Counted from the stretch's first letter, positions 26,717-35,402 are shown. The stretch is 48,440 nt of DNA from CAYWNA01 sp964459305 (GCA_964459305.1 CAYWNA010000081.1:1-48440), one strand, 5' to 3'. Notes: generated by a model not told the origin, from the letters alone. Numbers and translations are program-made.

Positions 26717-29700
26717 ATGACCAGGAAAGCAACGGTTGCACTAGCGTGTCTTGGACTGACGCTCTTGGCGTTCGCAGCACCTACACAGGGAAACGACGCA
26801 GCGGCCCGCAAACAGGCGGAGTCCATTTTCGCGACCACCGGCGTTAAGGGCGGATTGGTGGTGCATCTTGGCTGCGGGGACGGACGACTGACCGCTGCGC
26901 TTCGCAAGGACGAGAGCTACGTGGTCCACGGACTGGATACCGACCCGGTGCGCGTCGACGAAGCGCGGAAGCACGTCCGGTCGTTGGGTCTGTACGGAAA
27001 CGTATCGGTCGAGACGTTCGACGGAAAATACCTGCCTTACGCGGACAATCTGGTGAACGTGGTGGTGAGGCCAACGGGATGCGAGATACGGGATGAAGAG
27101 GCTATGCGCGTGTTGTCTCCTGGCGGTGTGCTGGTTACTCTCGACTCTCAACTCTCGCCCCTCAACTCTCTCCGCAAGCCGCCGCGCGAAGGCGTCGATG
27201 AGTGGACACATTACCTGCATAACGCCAGTGGCAATCCCGTGGCCCACGACACGGTTGTGGGGCCGCCACGTCATCTTCAGTGGCACGCGGAACCGCGGCA
27301 CAGCCGGAGCCACGAGTACACGCCCAGCATCAATGCCGTGGTGTCGACAGGGGGACGTATCTTCTACATCGCCGACCAAGGCCCCATTGCGACGCTGCGG
27401 AAACCTGCCGAGTGGGAATTGCTCGCACGCGACGCCTACAACGGGCTCCCGCTGTGGGAACGGCCTATTGGCAAGTGGTTTTCGCATCTTTGCGGCTGGA
27501 CCCAGGGCCCGCGTCAACTTCAGCGGAAGCTGGTGGCCGTGGGCGACCGGGTCTACGTCACGCTCGGCTTCCACGCACCGCTTAGCGCTCTGGATGCAGC
27601 GACGGGCAAGACCGTCAGAGTCTATTCTAATACTGAGGGCGCTGAAGAGATCCTCTGCCACAGGGGCGTTCTCCTGCTTGCGCTCCGGGAGGTGACCGAC
27701 GCGCGCCTGGCCGAATACCAGAAGTGGGAAAAGCTCACCGCACAGACCGAATCGCCGTTGCACTTGAGGGATCCGCGCACGCCGTTGGTCAGCAGTTTCC
27801 GTAAGGTTGAGGGCCAAGCACCTCTGACCATCCTGGCTCTCGATGCGGCAACAGGCCAGGTGTTGTGGAAGAAGACGGGCGAGGACGCGGTCGGCCTTCG
27901 GCAACTCAGTCTGCGCGCCTGCGGGGACCGCGTCTACTGCATGAAGAAGGGAGGGTTGCACTGCTTCGATCTGAATACCGGCAAGACCGTGTGGACCAAG
28001 CAGTCCGATCCGCTGCGAGCGGTTTCCGAAGACGCCGTGGTCTGCGTGAGCAAGCAGAAGATTACGTTACTTTCGCCCAAAGATGGCCAGCCCCGGTGGT
28101 CACAGCCTATTGCGCTGGCGAACATTCGGGATGTGCTTTTTGCCGGTGGTTCGCTTTGGACTGGCGGCGGCAAACCGTACGACTCGGGCCGCAAGAAGTA
28201 CACGGGGCCATCATGGGGCGCTTACTTCGCCGTCGAACGCGACTTGGCCACGGGCAAGGTCGTCAAAGAGATTACCGCCGAGAACCCCAAACACCATCAC
28301 CGGTGCTACGACAACAAAGCGACCGATCGCTACATCCTCGGCGGCCGCCGAGGCACAGAGTTCCTGGACCTGGAATCGGGCGACTACCTCTGGAACAGTT
28401 GGGCACGCGGCACCTGCCGCTACGGCGTCATGCCGTGCAATGGAATGCTCTACGTACCGCCCCACGCATGCGGATGCTACATCACCGTCAAGCTGATGGG
28501 CTTCAACGCGCTCGCACCGGCGAGAGAGTTGAGTGTTGAGGGTCCAGAGTTGAGGGCCGAAGAACGCCTCGAACGCGGGCCTGCCTACGGGGAACCATCC
28601 GACCTTCAGCCTTCAGCCTTCAGTCTACAGCCTACCACCGACTGGCCGACCTATCGCGGCGACGCGCAGAGGAGCGGCCGCGCTCAGTGCACCGTGCCTG
28701 CGGCCTTGAAGCCAAAGTGGCAAACCGATCTCGACACGCCCCTCACGGCCCCGACCGTGGCGGCCGGCAAGGTTTTCGTCGCCTGTCCCGACCGGCACGA
28801 ATTGCTGGCCATCGACTGCAGTTCCGGCAAAACCGCGTGGACGTTCACCACAGGTGGGCGCATCGACTCGCCGCCGACCATCCACCAGGGCCAGGTCTTT
28901 CTCGGCTGTTGTGACGGCTTTGTGTACAGTCTCCGGGCCGCCGATGGCACGCTGGCTTGGCGTTTTCGGGCCGCTCGCGACCCGCGGCGCATCGTGGCAA
29001 ACGGCCAGATCGAATCGGCCTCCCCGATCCACGGCAGCGTGCTCGTGCAAGACGGGACGCTCGCGCTCACGGCCGGACGGTCGTCGTACCTGGACGGTGG
29101 GCTCGACCTGTATCGATTGGATCCGGCTACCGGCGAGACGCTATCGAAGACCGAGATCTACAGCCCGGACCCGGAAACCGGCCGGCAGCCAAAGCAATAC
29201 GGGCCGAACACCATGCCCGGCGCGCGCTCGGAGATCCTGGCAGCCGACGACCAATACCTCTACCTGCGCGACCTGACCTTCACCAAGGAGGGCACCGAGG
29301 TCGCGGATCGTAAACCGCACCTATTCACGATGACCGATTTCCTGGACGATACATCGACGCACCGCTCGTACTGGATCTTCGGCACAAAGTCATCCATCTC
29401 AACCGGCTGTAGCGGCCGGGAAAGAAAGCTCCTGTACGGCCGCATCCTCGTCCACGACGACACTACCGTCTACGGCTACGGCCGCAACGTGGTCCACTGG
29501 TCCAGCGAATTCGAAGACGGCCCCTACCGCATCTTCGCCCGCCGCCGCGACGCGGACAAGCCGCACTGGTTCAAGCCCGTCCCCGTCCACATCCGCGCCA
29601 TGGCTCTAGCCGGAGACGTCATCTTCGCAGCCGGAGCAGGCCCGGCTCCAGGCAAGGACCCAGAGAAACAAGCTGTCAGTCCCACACCACTGCTCCTGGC

Positions 29701-29839
29701 AATCTCCGCCTCAGACGGTTCCAAACTAGCTCGCCATCCGATCCCCGCACCACCCGTCTTCAACGGTATGGCCGCAGCCGGAGGTGAACTATACCTGACC
29801 CTCGAAAACGGCCAATTGCTCTGTATGGCGGCAGAGTGA
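26717..29839 (+). CDS. exported methyltransferase-like domain fused to PQQ-like beta-propellers
   Basis: 1040-aa protein with a Sec signal (LACLGLTLLAFAAPTQG). Residues about 33-145 form a class I SAM-methyltransferase-like domain: motif I VVHLGCGDGRLTAALR, acidic end of beta2 GLDTDPVRVDEARKHV, and a motif IV-like region at about 115. From about 165 a long PQQ-like beta-propeller runs to the C terminus in two sections, separated by a repeat-derived linker (about 602-640) and restarting at DWPTYRGDAQRSGRAQ. Blade motifs such as LALDAATGQVLWKKTGEDAV, CFDLNTGKTVWTKQ and LAIDCSSGKTAWTF are clear. Planctomycete genomes encode many such fusions. AGGAG is 7 nt before the ATG. A SAM enzyme in the periplasm would lack cofactor, so the domain may have another job. 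Confidence 0.85.
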   Translation: MTRKATVALACLGLTLLAFAAPTQGNDAAARKQAESIFATTGVKGGLVVHLGCGDGRLTAALRKDESYVVHGLDTDPVRVDEARKHVRSLGLYGNVSVETFDGKYLPYADNLVNVVVRPTGCEIRDEEAMRVLSPGGVLVTLDSQLSPLNSLRKPPREGVDEWTHYLHNASGNPVAHDTVVGPPRHLQWHAEPRHSRSHEYTPSINAVVSTGGRIFYIADQGPIATLRKPAEWELLARDAYNGLPLWERPIGKWFSHLCGWTQGPRQLQRKLVAVGDRVYVTLGFHAPLSALDAATGKTVRVYSNTEGAEEILCHRGVLLLALREVTDARLAEYQKWEKLTAQTESPLHLRDPRTPLVSSFRKVEGQAPLTILALDAATGQVLWKKTGEDAVGLRQLSLRACGDRVYCMKKGGLHCFDLNTGKTVWTKQSDPLRAVSEDAVVCVSKQKITLLSPKDGQPRWSQPIALANIRDVLFAGGSLWTGGGKPYDSGRKKYTGPSWGAYFAVERDLATGKVVKEITAENPKHHHRCYDNKATDRYILGGRRGTEFLDLESGDYLWNSWARGTCRYGVMPCNGMLYVPPHACGCYITVKLMGFNALAPARELSVEGPELRAEERLERGPAYGEPSDLQPSAFSLQPTTDWPTYRGDAQRSGRAQCTVPAALKPKWQTDLDTPLTAPTVAAGKVFVACPDRHELLAIDCSSGKTAWTFTTGGRIDSPPTIHQGQVFLGCCDGFVYSLRAADGTLAWRFRAARDPRRIVANGQIESASPIHGSVLVQDGTLALTAGRSSYLDGGLDLYRLDPATGETLSKTEIYSPDPETGRQPKQYGPNTMPGARSEILAADDQYLYLRDLTFTKEGTEVADRKPHLFTMTDFLDDTSTHRSYWIFGTKSSISTGCSGRERKLLYGRILVHDDTTVYGYGRNVVHWSSEFEDGPYRIFARRRDADKPHWFKPVPVHIRAMALAGDVIFAAGAGPAPGKDPEKQAVSPTPLLLAISASDGSKLARHPIPAPPVFNGMAAAGGELYLTLENGQLLCMAAE
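27137..27171. repeat. heptamer tandem repeat inside coding sequence (5 units)
   Basis: Units actctcg, actctca, actctcg, cccctca, actctct, in frame with the methyltransferase-propeller gene. It falls at the end of the methyltransferase-like domain and encodes about TLDSQLSPLNSL. Confidence 0.7.
28524..28558. repeat. heptamer tandem repeat inside coding sequence (5 units), inverted type
   Basis: Units gagagtt, gagtgtt, gagggtc, cagagtt, gagggcc. This is the reverse-complement type of the array at 27137-27171 in the same gene. It forms the start of the linker between the propeller sections. Confidence 0.7.
28604..28633. repeat. heptamer tandem repeat inside coding sequence (4 units)
   Basis: Units cttcagc, cttcagc, cttcagt, ctacagc and a partial ct. 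Encodes LQPSAFSLQP at the end of the linker before the second propeller section. Confidence 0.75.
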
Positions 29840-29892
29840 GCACAACGTCGTGCGGTTACCCGATGTCGAATGAATGGGGAGAGACTTACGCG

Positions 29893-32800
29893 ATGAAGGA
29901 ACGTAGTTTCTTGAAAGCCAATGTCGCCGGACTCGCGGCGAGCTGTCGGGGCGGGTCGGCAAAGGGACCGGCATGCTGGTTGTGCGTTGTCTTTCTGTCA
30001 GCGGTTTCGGCTTTCGCCCAGCCGTCTCATCCTCGTGTGTGGATAACGCAAGGTGACCTTCCGCGTCTGCGTGCTTTCGCGAGCGATACTACTGTGGGGC
30101 CGCTCGGCTTTGCGCCGGCTGAGGCATTTGCCGAGGTTCGCAAGAAGGCGGACGGGTTCTTGAAAGAGCCGGCCTTCGTCTACCGGGCGAACATGCCGGG
30201 TAAAGGCGGCGGCCCGGCGCGACAGTGGTCCTACACGCTTTCGGACGAGGCGCCGCCGAAGCATGACGACTACGCGCACTACCCGTGCTGGACGGGGATG
30301 TCGCGGCAGATCGAGATGCGAATCATCCATTTGAGCTTCGCCCACCTGGTCACGCAGCACCGACCGTACTTCGATCGGGCGAAACAGATGACGCTGCACC
30401 TGTGCCGCTGGCCGGGTCCATGGACCGACCCCAGTTACGGTAGCCCCGGCGCGTGTTTGGACACGTCGCATCTTTCGACTGCGGTGGCCCTGTTCTACGA
30501 CTGGTGCTACGACCAACTGACGGATGACGAACGGGCGCTGATTCGTAAGTCGCTTTTGGACAAGGCTGTCATCAGCCTGTTGAAGTCAATTCCCCATTAC
30601 GGAGCAAGCGGCTGGCCGAACGGGTTTGCGGTGCTCACTTCGGCGCTTGGGATTTGCGGCGTGAGCGTGCAAGGCGAACAGCCGCAGGCCGATGCGTGGG
30701 TCACCAAGGCCGCAGCCTGGGCAAAGGAGTTCTTCGACACGCAAGGAAAAGATGGCGGCTGCATGGAGGGGCCCGGCTACGGCACGTACGGGGCCGACAC
30801 GCTGACCCGCTTTCTGCTGGCGCTGGAATCGGCGGACGTGTCCAGCCAACTGATCGAGCAGCCGTTCTTCGCAACGCTGCCACGGTATTGCGTCAGCCAG
30901 ATGTGCCCAAACGACAAGCACCACACCGGTTTTGGTGACTGTTGGTCCTCCCAGCCGTTTCCGCTGTGCATGACGCTGCTCGCACTGCGGGGCAACGCCG
31001 ACGCCGTTTGGTATCTGCACGAAATCGGTTACGTGCGAGCGTCGTCCATCGAGCAGATTCTCGCGATCGGCCTGCACCCTGATGCGTTCGCGGCACCGAA
31101 ACCGCCTACGTGGAACCCGTCGCGAGCGTTCGTGGATATCGGCTATGCGTCGTTGCGGGACGGGTACAACGCCAACGCGGCCTTTTTGGCGTTCAAGTGT
31201 GGCCCGCCAACGCAGATCGTCGGGCACAACCACCGGGATCACAACAGCTTCCAGATCCACTTCAACGGCGTCTGGATCGCCACCGATCCCGGCTACGTCG
31301 GCTACTTCGACCCGCCCGACAACAAGTACGGCCGCTGCACCTTCGGGCACAACACGATCAGTTTGGACGTGGACCACGACTACCTTGGCAACATGAGCTT
31401 CCCGCTGCTCGGCCACGATCAGATGCGTCTGAATGGTGGGAGGATCGCAGCTTTTCAATCGAGTCCGCGCTTTGACTACGTCCAGGGCGAAGCGGCCGAC
31501 GCCTACAACCCGGCTACAACCGGCGCCAAGCCACGAATCCACTTCTGGCGGCACGGGCAACCAAACGGCTTTGCCAGGATCGACGGCCCCAACCCGAGCA
31601 GCGAGGAGTGGCAGCAGTACGAATTCTCCGGCACCGCGCCCGACGAGGCGGTAGACTTCTGCCTGGCCCTGGAGTTCGGTGGCGCCGGCGGGAGCGTCTG
31701 GTACGACGACGCCGAGTTGTTGGTGGGCGGGCAGAAGCTGGACTTGCCCAACCCAGGCTTCGAGGACGGATCGACTCACTGGAACCCACGGAACACGCCT
31801 GGCAAACACGCCATCGACTGCGAGACCATGCATTCCGGGCGCGGCAGCGCACGCATCGAGTCGCCCGGCGGCTACTACTACTGGCTGCCGGAAGGCAAGC
31901 GGCTGCCCATCAAGCCCGGGCAGAAAATCACCGCTCGATTCTGGGCAAAATGCGCGATCCCCAAGCCGGTGATGGAACGAGCGGATCGGGAGATCCTGTT
32001 CATCAAGCCCCATGCCTTTGTCATTCGCGATACGCTCGTCGCGCCCGATCCGCATGCTTACAGCTTCGTCCTGCACACGCTCGGCGGAATCGAAGTGACC
32101 GGGCCCAACTCCGCTGTCCTCACCTCGCCCGGCTCGGCCCGCCTGGAGACCCACGTCTTCTCGCCCGCGGGCGTCACGATGGCGTCGGGCATATTCGAAG
32201 GTGCTGAGAAGCGTGGCCCCTACCTGAACGTTGCCACGGGCAAGGCGGCTTCGACGGTGATCACGTCGGTGCTGATCGCCAGGACCGCCGCTTTCGAGCT
32301 GACGAACCCCGGCTTCGAGGCGGGCATGCTATGTTGGACGCCGCGAGGCATGCCGGGCTGGCTGAAGAACCACGTTATCGACGAGCAAGTGTTCCACTCC
32401 GGGCGGAAGTCCGGCCGTCTCGACAGCCCCGGCGGATATTACTACACGCCGCGGTTCCAGGTGGACCCGGGCGCCAAGGTGACGGTGCGATTCTGGGCGA
32501 AACTGGACGGCGAGGAGGGCCGCCACGCCATGATCTACTGGTGGCACAAGGATCGATTGTCCGGCAACGCGACCGGCTGGGAACGCAGTCCGGTCATCTC
32601 CGGCAACGAGTGGAAACAGTACGAGTTCACCGGGACTGTCCCACGCGATGTGCAGCAGGCCTGCGTGGGCCTCAACTACTTCGGAGACGGTCGGGTCTGG
32701 TATGACGATGTCGAAGTGTCACTCGACACGGGCCGCGAGGCCATGCCGTCCGGCCGCGTCACGGCTGTCGAAGACGCTCGGCAGGGCGTCGTGATTGAGC

Positions 32801-33006
32801 TGGATGGGCTGCGCCACCTGATCGCTTTCGCGGGGGGCGAGACGACCCTTGCCGACCGACAGGTCACCCACGATGGTAAAAGTGCGTGCGTCAGTCTGGA
32901 CGCGCAGGGCAAGCCTATCGCGGCATGGCTGCTTGACGGGAAGGAACTGAAGCTGGATGGCGAAGCCGTCCCCTTCCAGCACGCCGTGTCGGCGATCACT
33001 CAGTAG
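29893..33006 (+). CDS. heparinase II/III-like polysaccharide lyase with two internal carbohydrate-binding-like insertions
   Basis: About 1037-aa exported lyase. Residues about 45-430 form the (alpha/alpha) toroid with WPNGFAVLTSALGICGVSV and GGCMEGPGYGTYG. The heparinase II/III-like beta-sandwich has GHNHRDHNSFQIHFNGVWI (H445, H447 region). Within the sandwich, between the AYNP (31501-31512) and VMERADREILFIKPHAFVIR strands, lies a 149-residue insert (31513-31959); a second 150-residue insert (32290-32739) separates LIARTA from MPSGRVTAVEDARQ. Both contain NPGFE, HSGR, SPGGYYY, RFWAK, EWxQYEF and VWYDD motifs of a CBM-like jelly roll, but in different order. ATG 29893 is preferred (GGGGAG upstream) over GTG 29836. 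The substrate is probably an acidic polysaccharide. It directly follows the fusion gene. Confidence 0.88.
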   Translation: MKERSFLKANVAGLAASCRGGSAKGPACWLCVVFLSAVSAFAQPSHPRVWITQGDLPRLRAFASDTTVGPLGFAPAEAFAEVRKKADGFLKEPAFVYRANMPGKGGGPARQWSYTLSDEAPPKHDDYAHYPCWTGMSRQIEMRIIHLSFAHLVTQHRPYFDRAKQMTLHLCRWPGPWTDPSYGSPGACLDTSHLSTAVALFYDWCYDQLTDDERALIRKSLLDKAVISLLKSIPHYGASGWPNGFAVLTSALGICGVSVQGEQPQADAWVTKAAAWAKEFFDTQGKDGGCMEGPGYGTYGADTLTRFLLALESADVSSQLIEQPFFATLPRYCVSQMCPNDKHHTGFGDCWSSQPFPLCMTLLALRGNADAVWYLHEIGYVRASSIEQILAIGLHPDAFAAPKPPTWNPSRAFVDIGYASLRDGYNANAAFLAFKCGPPTQIVGHNHRDHNSFQIHFNGVWIATDPGYVGYFDPPDNKYGRCTFGHNTISLDVDHDYLGNMSFPLLGHDQMRLNGGRIAAFQSSPRFDYVQGEAADAYNPATTGAKPRIHFWRHGQPNGFARIDGPNPSSEEWQQYEFSGTAPDEAVDFCLALEFGGAGGSVWYDDAELLVGGQKLDLPNPGFEDGSTHWNPRNTPGKHAIDCETMHSGRGSARIESPGGYYYWLPEGKRLPIKPGQKITARFWAKCAIPKPVMERADREILFIKPHAFVIRDTLVAPDPHAYSFVLHTLGGIEVTGPNSAVLTSPGSARLETHVFSPAGVTMASGIFEGAEKRGPYLNVATGKAASTVITSVLIARTAAFELTNPGFEAGMLCWTPRGMPGWLKNHVIDEQVFHSGRKSGRLDSPGGYYYTPRFQVDPGAKVTVRFWAKLDGEEGRHAMIYWWHKDRLSGNATGWERSPVISGNEWKQYEFTGTVPRDVQQACVGLNYFGDGRVWYDDVEVSLDTGREAMPSGRVTAVEDARQGVVIELDGLRHLIAFAGGETTLADRQVTHDGKSACVSLDAQGKPIAAWLLDGKELKLDGEAVPFQHAVSAITQ

Positions 33007-33068
33007 ACGCTAACGCGAAATCCGGGAGAGGTGACATCGTCGTCGAGGATCAACGATGAAAGGAAGGA

Positions 33069-33084
33069 GCCGCGTAAACGCGGC
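33069..33084. repeat. small GC hairpin after the lyase gene
   Basis: gccgcg-taaa-cgcggc forms a 6-bp stem with a 4-nt loop, between convergent genes. It lacks a T-run. It may end transcripts weakly, or be a short repeat. Confidence 0.4.
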
Positions 33085-33110
33085 ACTACGAACTCAAGTG
33101 GACAAATGCG

Positions 33111-34172
33111 TTAGCGTTCGTCGTCCGTTGCCGATGCCAGTTCGTAGCGGATTGTGTAGGCCAACTTCTCGTTCATTCCGCGGGATGCCTGGAAGCGGAT
33201 GCCGGTACGGCCTTCTTGTTCGAATTCGAGCAAGGGCTTCGGCTCTGCGGAAACGACTCTCGCGCCGGGCGGCAGGCAGACGGTAATCTTAAGCTGATTT
33301 TGTGGCAGGCCGTAGTCTTGGTGGGTCTTGTAGGTCCAGACGCCGTCCTCGACCGTGGCTGCCTTAGGTGTTTCCGTGATTCGCGTGTGTTTCATCGTGC
33401 CGCCGGTGAGGGCGTCTTGCATGACGGTCACGTCGTAGCGGTTTTCGGTGCCTGTGGGCGTGACCTCGTAAGGCAACTCCTGGCCGTGGGAGTCGATCCA
33501 ACGAACGCTGCATTCCCTGGGCAGGCCGTATTGGAAGGTCCGCGGCGGACGGTGTTTGTCGTACGTCTGTGTGACGTCGGTGACGGTGGTGGCGCTGCCG
33601 TCGGCGGCGAGGGTGATGAGCGAATCGGCCGAGAGTTGCCCGCCGTCGAATTCGGGTCCCAGGAAGGACCATGAATCGGATCCGCGAGAAGACCATGTAG
33701 AGGTCGCGATGGCAGCGACGACACATGCCGCCAGCCATAGTCTGCGCTCCATTTGCGATGCGGCGCGCATCGGCTCGTACTCGACCGGCGGCTCGGCGGG
33801 GTCTCTCACCCCGACGGCCGAAGCCAACCGGGCCACCTCAAGACGCAATAGCTTGATGTCTTTCAGCACGCTCATCTTCACACCGGTCATTGCGAACCAC
33901 AGCTTCAGCAATACGGTCGTTTCGTAGACCACGAGCATCAGCACCGCGCAGCCGACTAGCGTCTTTGTGTCGTTGCTGCGAGCGAAGTGATTGACTAGCG
34001 ATACACCGAGCACGACACAAGCAATCGCGTAGAACCAATAGATCCGCTCGGCCCAGCGGAAACGCCCGGCAAATTGGGCCGACGATGCTTCGCGTACAGT
34101 TTCGGCATGTTTGGACCGAAGCTGGGCGTTTTCTTCGAGAGCCTTTCGTAGTGTTTCGTCGTAGTCACTCAT
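33111..34172 (-). CDS. membrane protein cotranslated with an ECF sigma factor
   Basis: 353 aa. The N-terminal 50 residues are charged and helical (DETLRKALEENAQLRSKHAE), then two membrane segments follow (IYWFYAIACVVLGVSLVNHF and TLVGCAVLMLVVYETTVLLKL), a third near residue 150 (LWLAACVVAAIATSTW), and a C-terminal, mostly beta extracytoplasmic region with SVRWIDSHGQELPYEVTPTG. Its ATG overlaps the sigma gene by 8 nt, so the two are translationally coupled. The layout of cytoplasmic helix, membrane segments and periplasmic domain fits an anti-sigma factor or its membrane partner, but I see no zinc-binding anti-sigma motif. The function is inferred from coupling. Confidence 0.7.
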   Translation of the reverse strand: MSDYDETLRKALEENAQLRSKHAETVREASSAQFAGRFRWAERIYWFYAIACVVLGVSLVNHFARSNDTKTLVGCAVLMLVVYETTVLLKLWFAMTGVKMSVLKDIKLLRLEVARLASAVGVRDPAEPPVEYEPMRAASQMERRLWLAACVVAAIATSTWSSRGSDSWSFLGPEFDGGQLSADSLITLAADGSATTVTDVTQTYDKHRPPRTFQYGLPRECSVRWIDSHGQELPYEVTPTGTENRYDVTVMQDALTGGTMKHTRITETPKAATVEDGVWTYKTHQDYGLPQNQLKITVCLPPGARVVSAEPKPLLEFEQEGRTGIRFQASRGMNEKLAYTIRYELASATDDER

Positions 34173-34710
34173 CGTCTTCCTCCTCTAGGAACCGGCGTAG
34201 GCCTTGCCGGGCGTAATGGAGTCTTGATTTGACCGTTCCGGGCGGAATCTTCAAAATCTCGGCGATTTCGGCCGTGCGGAAGCCGTCCTCGTAGCGCAGC
34301 GAGAGGATGGCCCGATCGGGGCCCGGCAGATCGGCAAGGGCCTCGCGGAGGTCCATGTATTGCCGGTCCGTTCGAGCCCGTTCGGCCTCTTGCCAGCGCT
34401 CGGCGTAGGCTTCGTCGGCACGGCGTACACGTTGACGCCGACGAATCCAATCGCGCGATTTGTTGCTGGTGATCTGATACGCCCATGCAGGAAAAGCCGC
34501 CGGATCTTGGAGCCAAGCGATACGGCGGCTCACCACGATCCACGCTTCCTGGATCACGTCCCAAGCTGCCTGCTCGTCGTCGGTCAACCGCCAGGCCAAC
34601 CGCCATAGCCGGTCCTGCCACCGCTCGATCAATCGCTCCAGCGCCTCAAGCGACCCTTCCTGGGCCTGGATCACCAGCAATTCGTCGTTAATTCTCTCGT
34701 TCTGGTTCAT
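34165..34710 (-). CDS. ECF-type RNA polymerase sigma factor
   Basis: 181-aa group 4 sigma factor. Region 2 is at about 20-90: WQDRLWRLAWRLTDDEQAAW, DVIQEAWIVVSRRIAWLQDP and FPAWAYQITSNKSRDWIRRR are the sigma2.1-2.4 helices. Region 4 is at about 120-175, with LADLPGPDRAILSLRYEDGF and the helix-turn-helix TAEIAEILKIPPGTVKSRLH. The ATG at 34710 starts MNQNERIND; the frame is open farther upstream, but that part is antisense to a palindromic repeat and not sigma-like. Overlapping the downstream membrane-protein gene by 8 nt. A palindrome lies about 100 bp upstream. The regulon is unknown. Confidence 0.92.
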   Translation of the reverse strand: MNQNERINDELLVIQAQEGSLEALERLIERWQDRLWRLAWRLTDDEQAAWDVIQEAWIVVSRRIAWLQDPAAFPAWAYQITSNKSRDWIRRRQRVRRADEAYAERWQEAERARTDRQYMDLREALADLPGPDRAILSLRYEDGFRTAEIAEILKIPPGTVKSRLHYARQGLRRFLEEEDDE

Positions 34711-34815
34711 CCGCCAGCTAGGTCGTCTGGGAGCGGGAAACGGTTCAGAAGGTTTGCTGGAAAAATGATGGCCTTTGTGACGGCAGAACATAGCATATCC
34801 GCTCCGATGAATGAA

Positions 34816-34896
34816 TTCGTTTAACCGCAAGCCGGAGGCGTGCGCTGAGGGAGGAGCGATGCGGCCGCGCACGCCTCCGGCTTGCGGTTAAACGAA
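34816..34896. repeat. 30-bp perfect inverted repeat with 21-nt loop
   Basis: The arms 34816-34845 (ttcgtttaaccgcaagccgg + aggcgtgcgc) and 34867-34896 are exact reverse complements. It sits between the divergent sigma gene and sigma relic. A degenerate single arm is near 26429. The rest of 34711-35056 has no gene. Confidence 0.85.
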
Positions 34897-35056
34897 GAGC
34901 CCTCGCGACCACCAATGCCGGTTCTATGTTCGGCGTCGCTCCTAAACGAGCAGTCCGGGCACTTCTGACGCGTCACGCAAGATTTCTTGCCCGTTTTCTG
35001 GGACAATGGTCCTCGACGGGCGTCTTTTCTATGAAACCCCGCTGGACGAGCACCCA

Positions 35057-35369
35057 ATGGACGAAGCCGGGCCGGAACTGCTAACTCGATTGCTGGATGA
35101 GCACGGTGCCGCACTGGTGCTGTATGCCCAGCAGTGGTGCACCGCGCCGGAAGACGTGGTGCAGGAGGCGTTCGTGCGGCTCATGTGCCAGCGTCCGGTG
35201 CCCCGAAAACCCGGTGGGGTGGCTGTACCGCGTGGTGCGCAACGAGGCAATCAGTGCGTCGCGTGCGGCCGCGCGGCGGGCCCGTCATGAATCGGTGGCA
35301 GCCCACTGCGAGGAGCCCTGGTTTGCGATTGCTTGTGACGAACGGCTCGACGCCTCCGATGCCTGCTGA
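35057..35369 (+). pseudogene. frameshifted and truncated ECF sigma factor relic
   Basis: From ATG 35057, MDEAGPELLTRLLDEHGAAL and QQWCTAPEDVVQEAFVRLMC are a good sigma region 2. At the cccc run near 35205 the frame shifts by one: the continuation NPVGWLYRVVRNEAISASRA and ARRARHESVAAHCEEPWFAI is in the plus-one frame and ends at TGA after ERLDASDAC. Removing one C restores a single frame. Region 4 is missing entirely, and a palindromic element begins about 34 bp later, so this is both frameshifted and truncated. A sequencing error could explain the shift, but not the missing C terminus. Confidence 0.7.
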
Positions 35370-35402
35370 TGCGCGATGACAGGAAACCGATTTCCTGGTG
35401 AC

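Noticed and set aside
30586..32154. 522-codon open frame antisense to the lyase
   Set aside because: Same reason: the sense product shows conserved lyase and CBM-like motifs and the antisense one none.
33220..33240. gttcgaattc T-loop-like string
   Set aside because: It lies in the coding frame of the sigma partner gene and lacks an acceptor stem.
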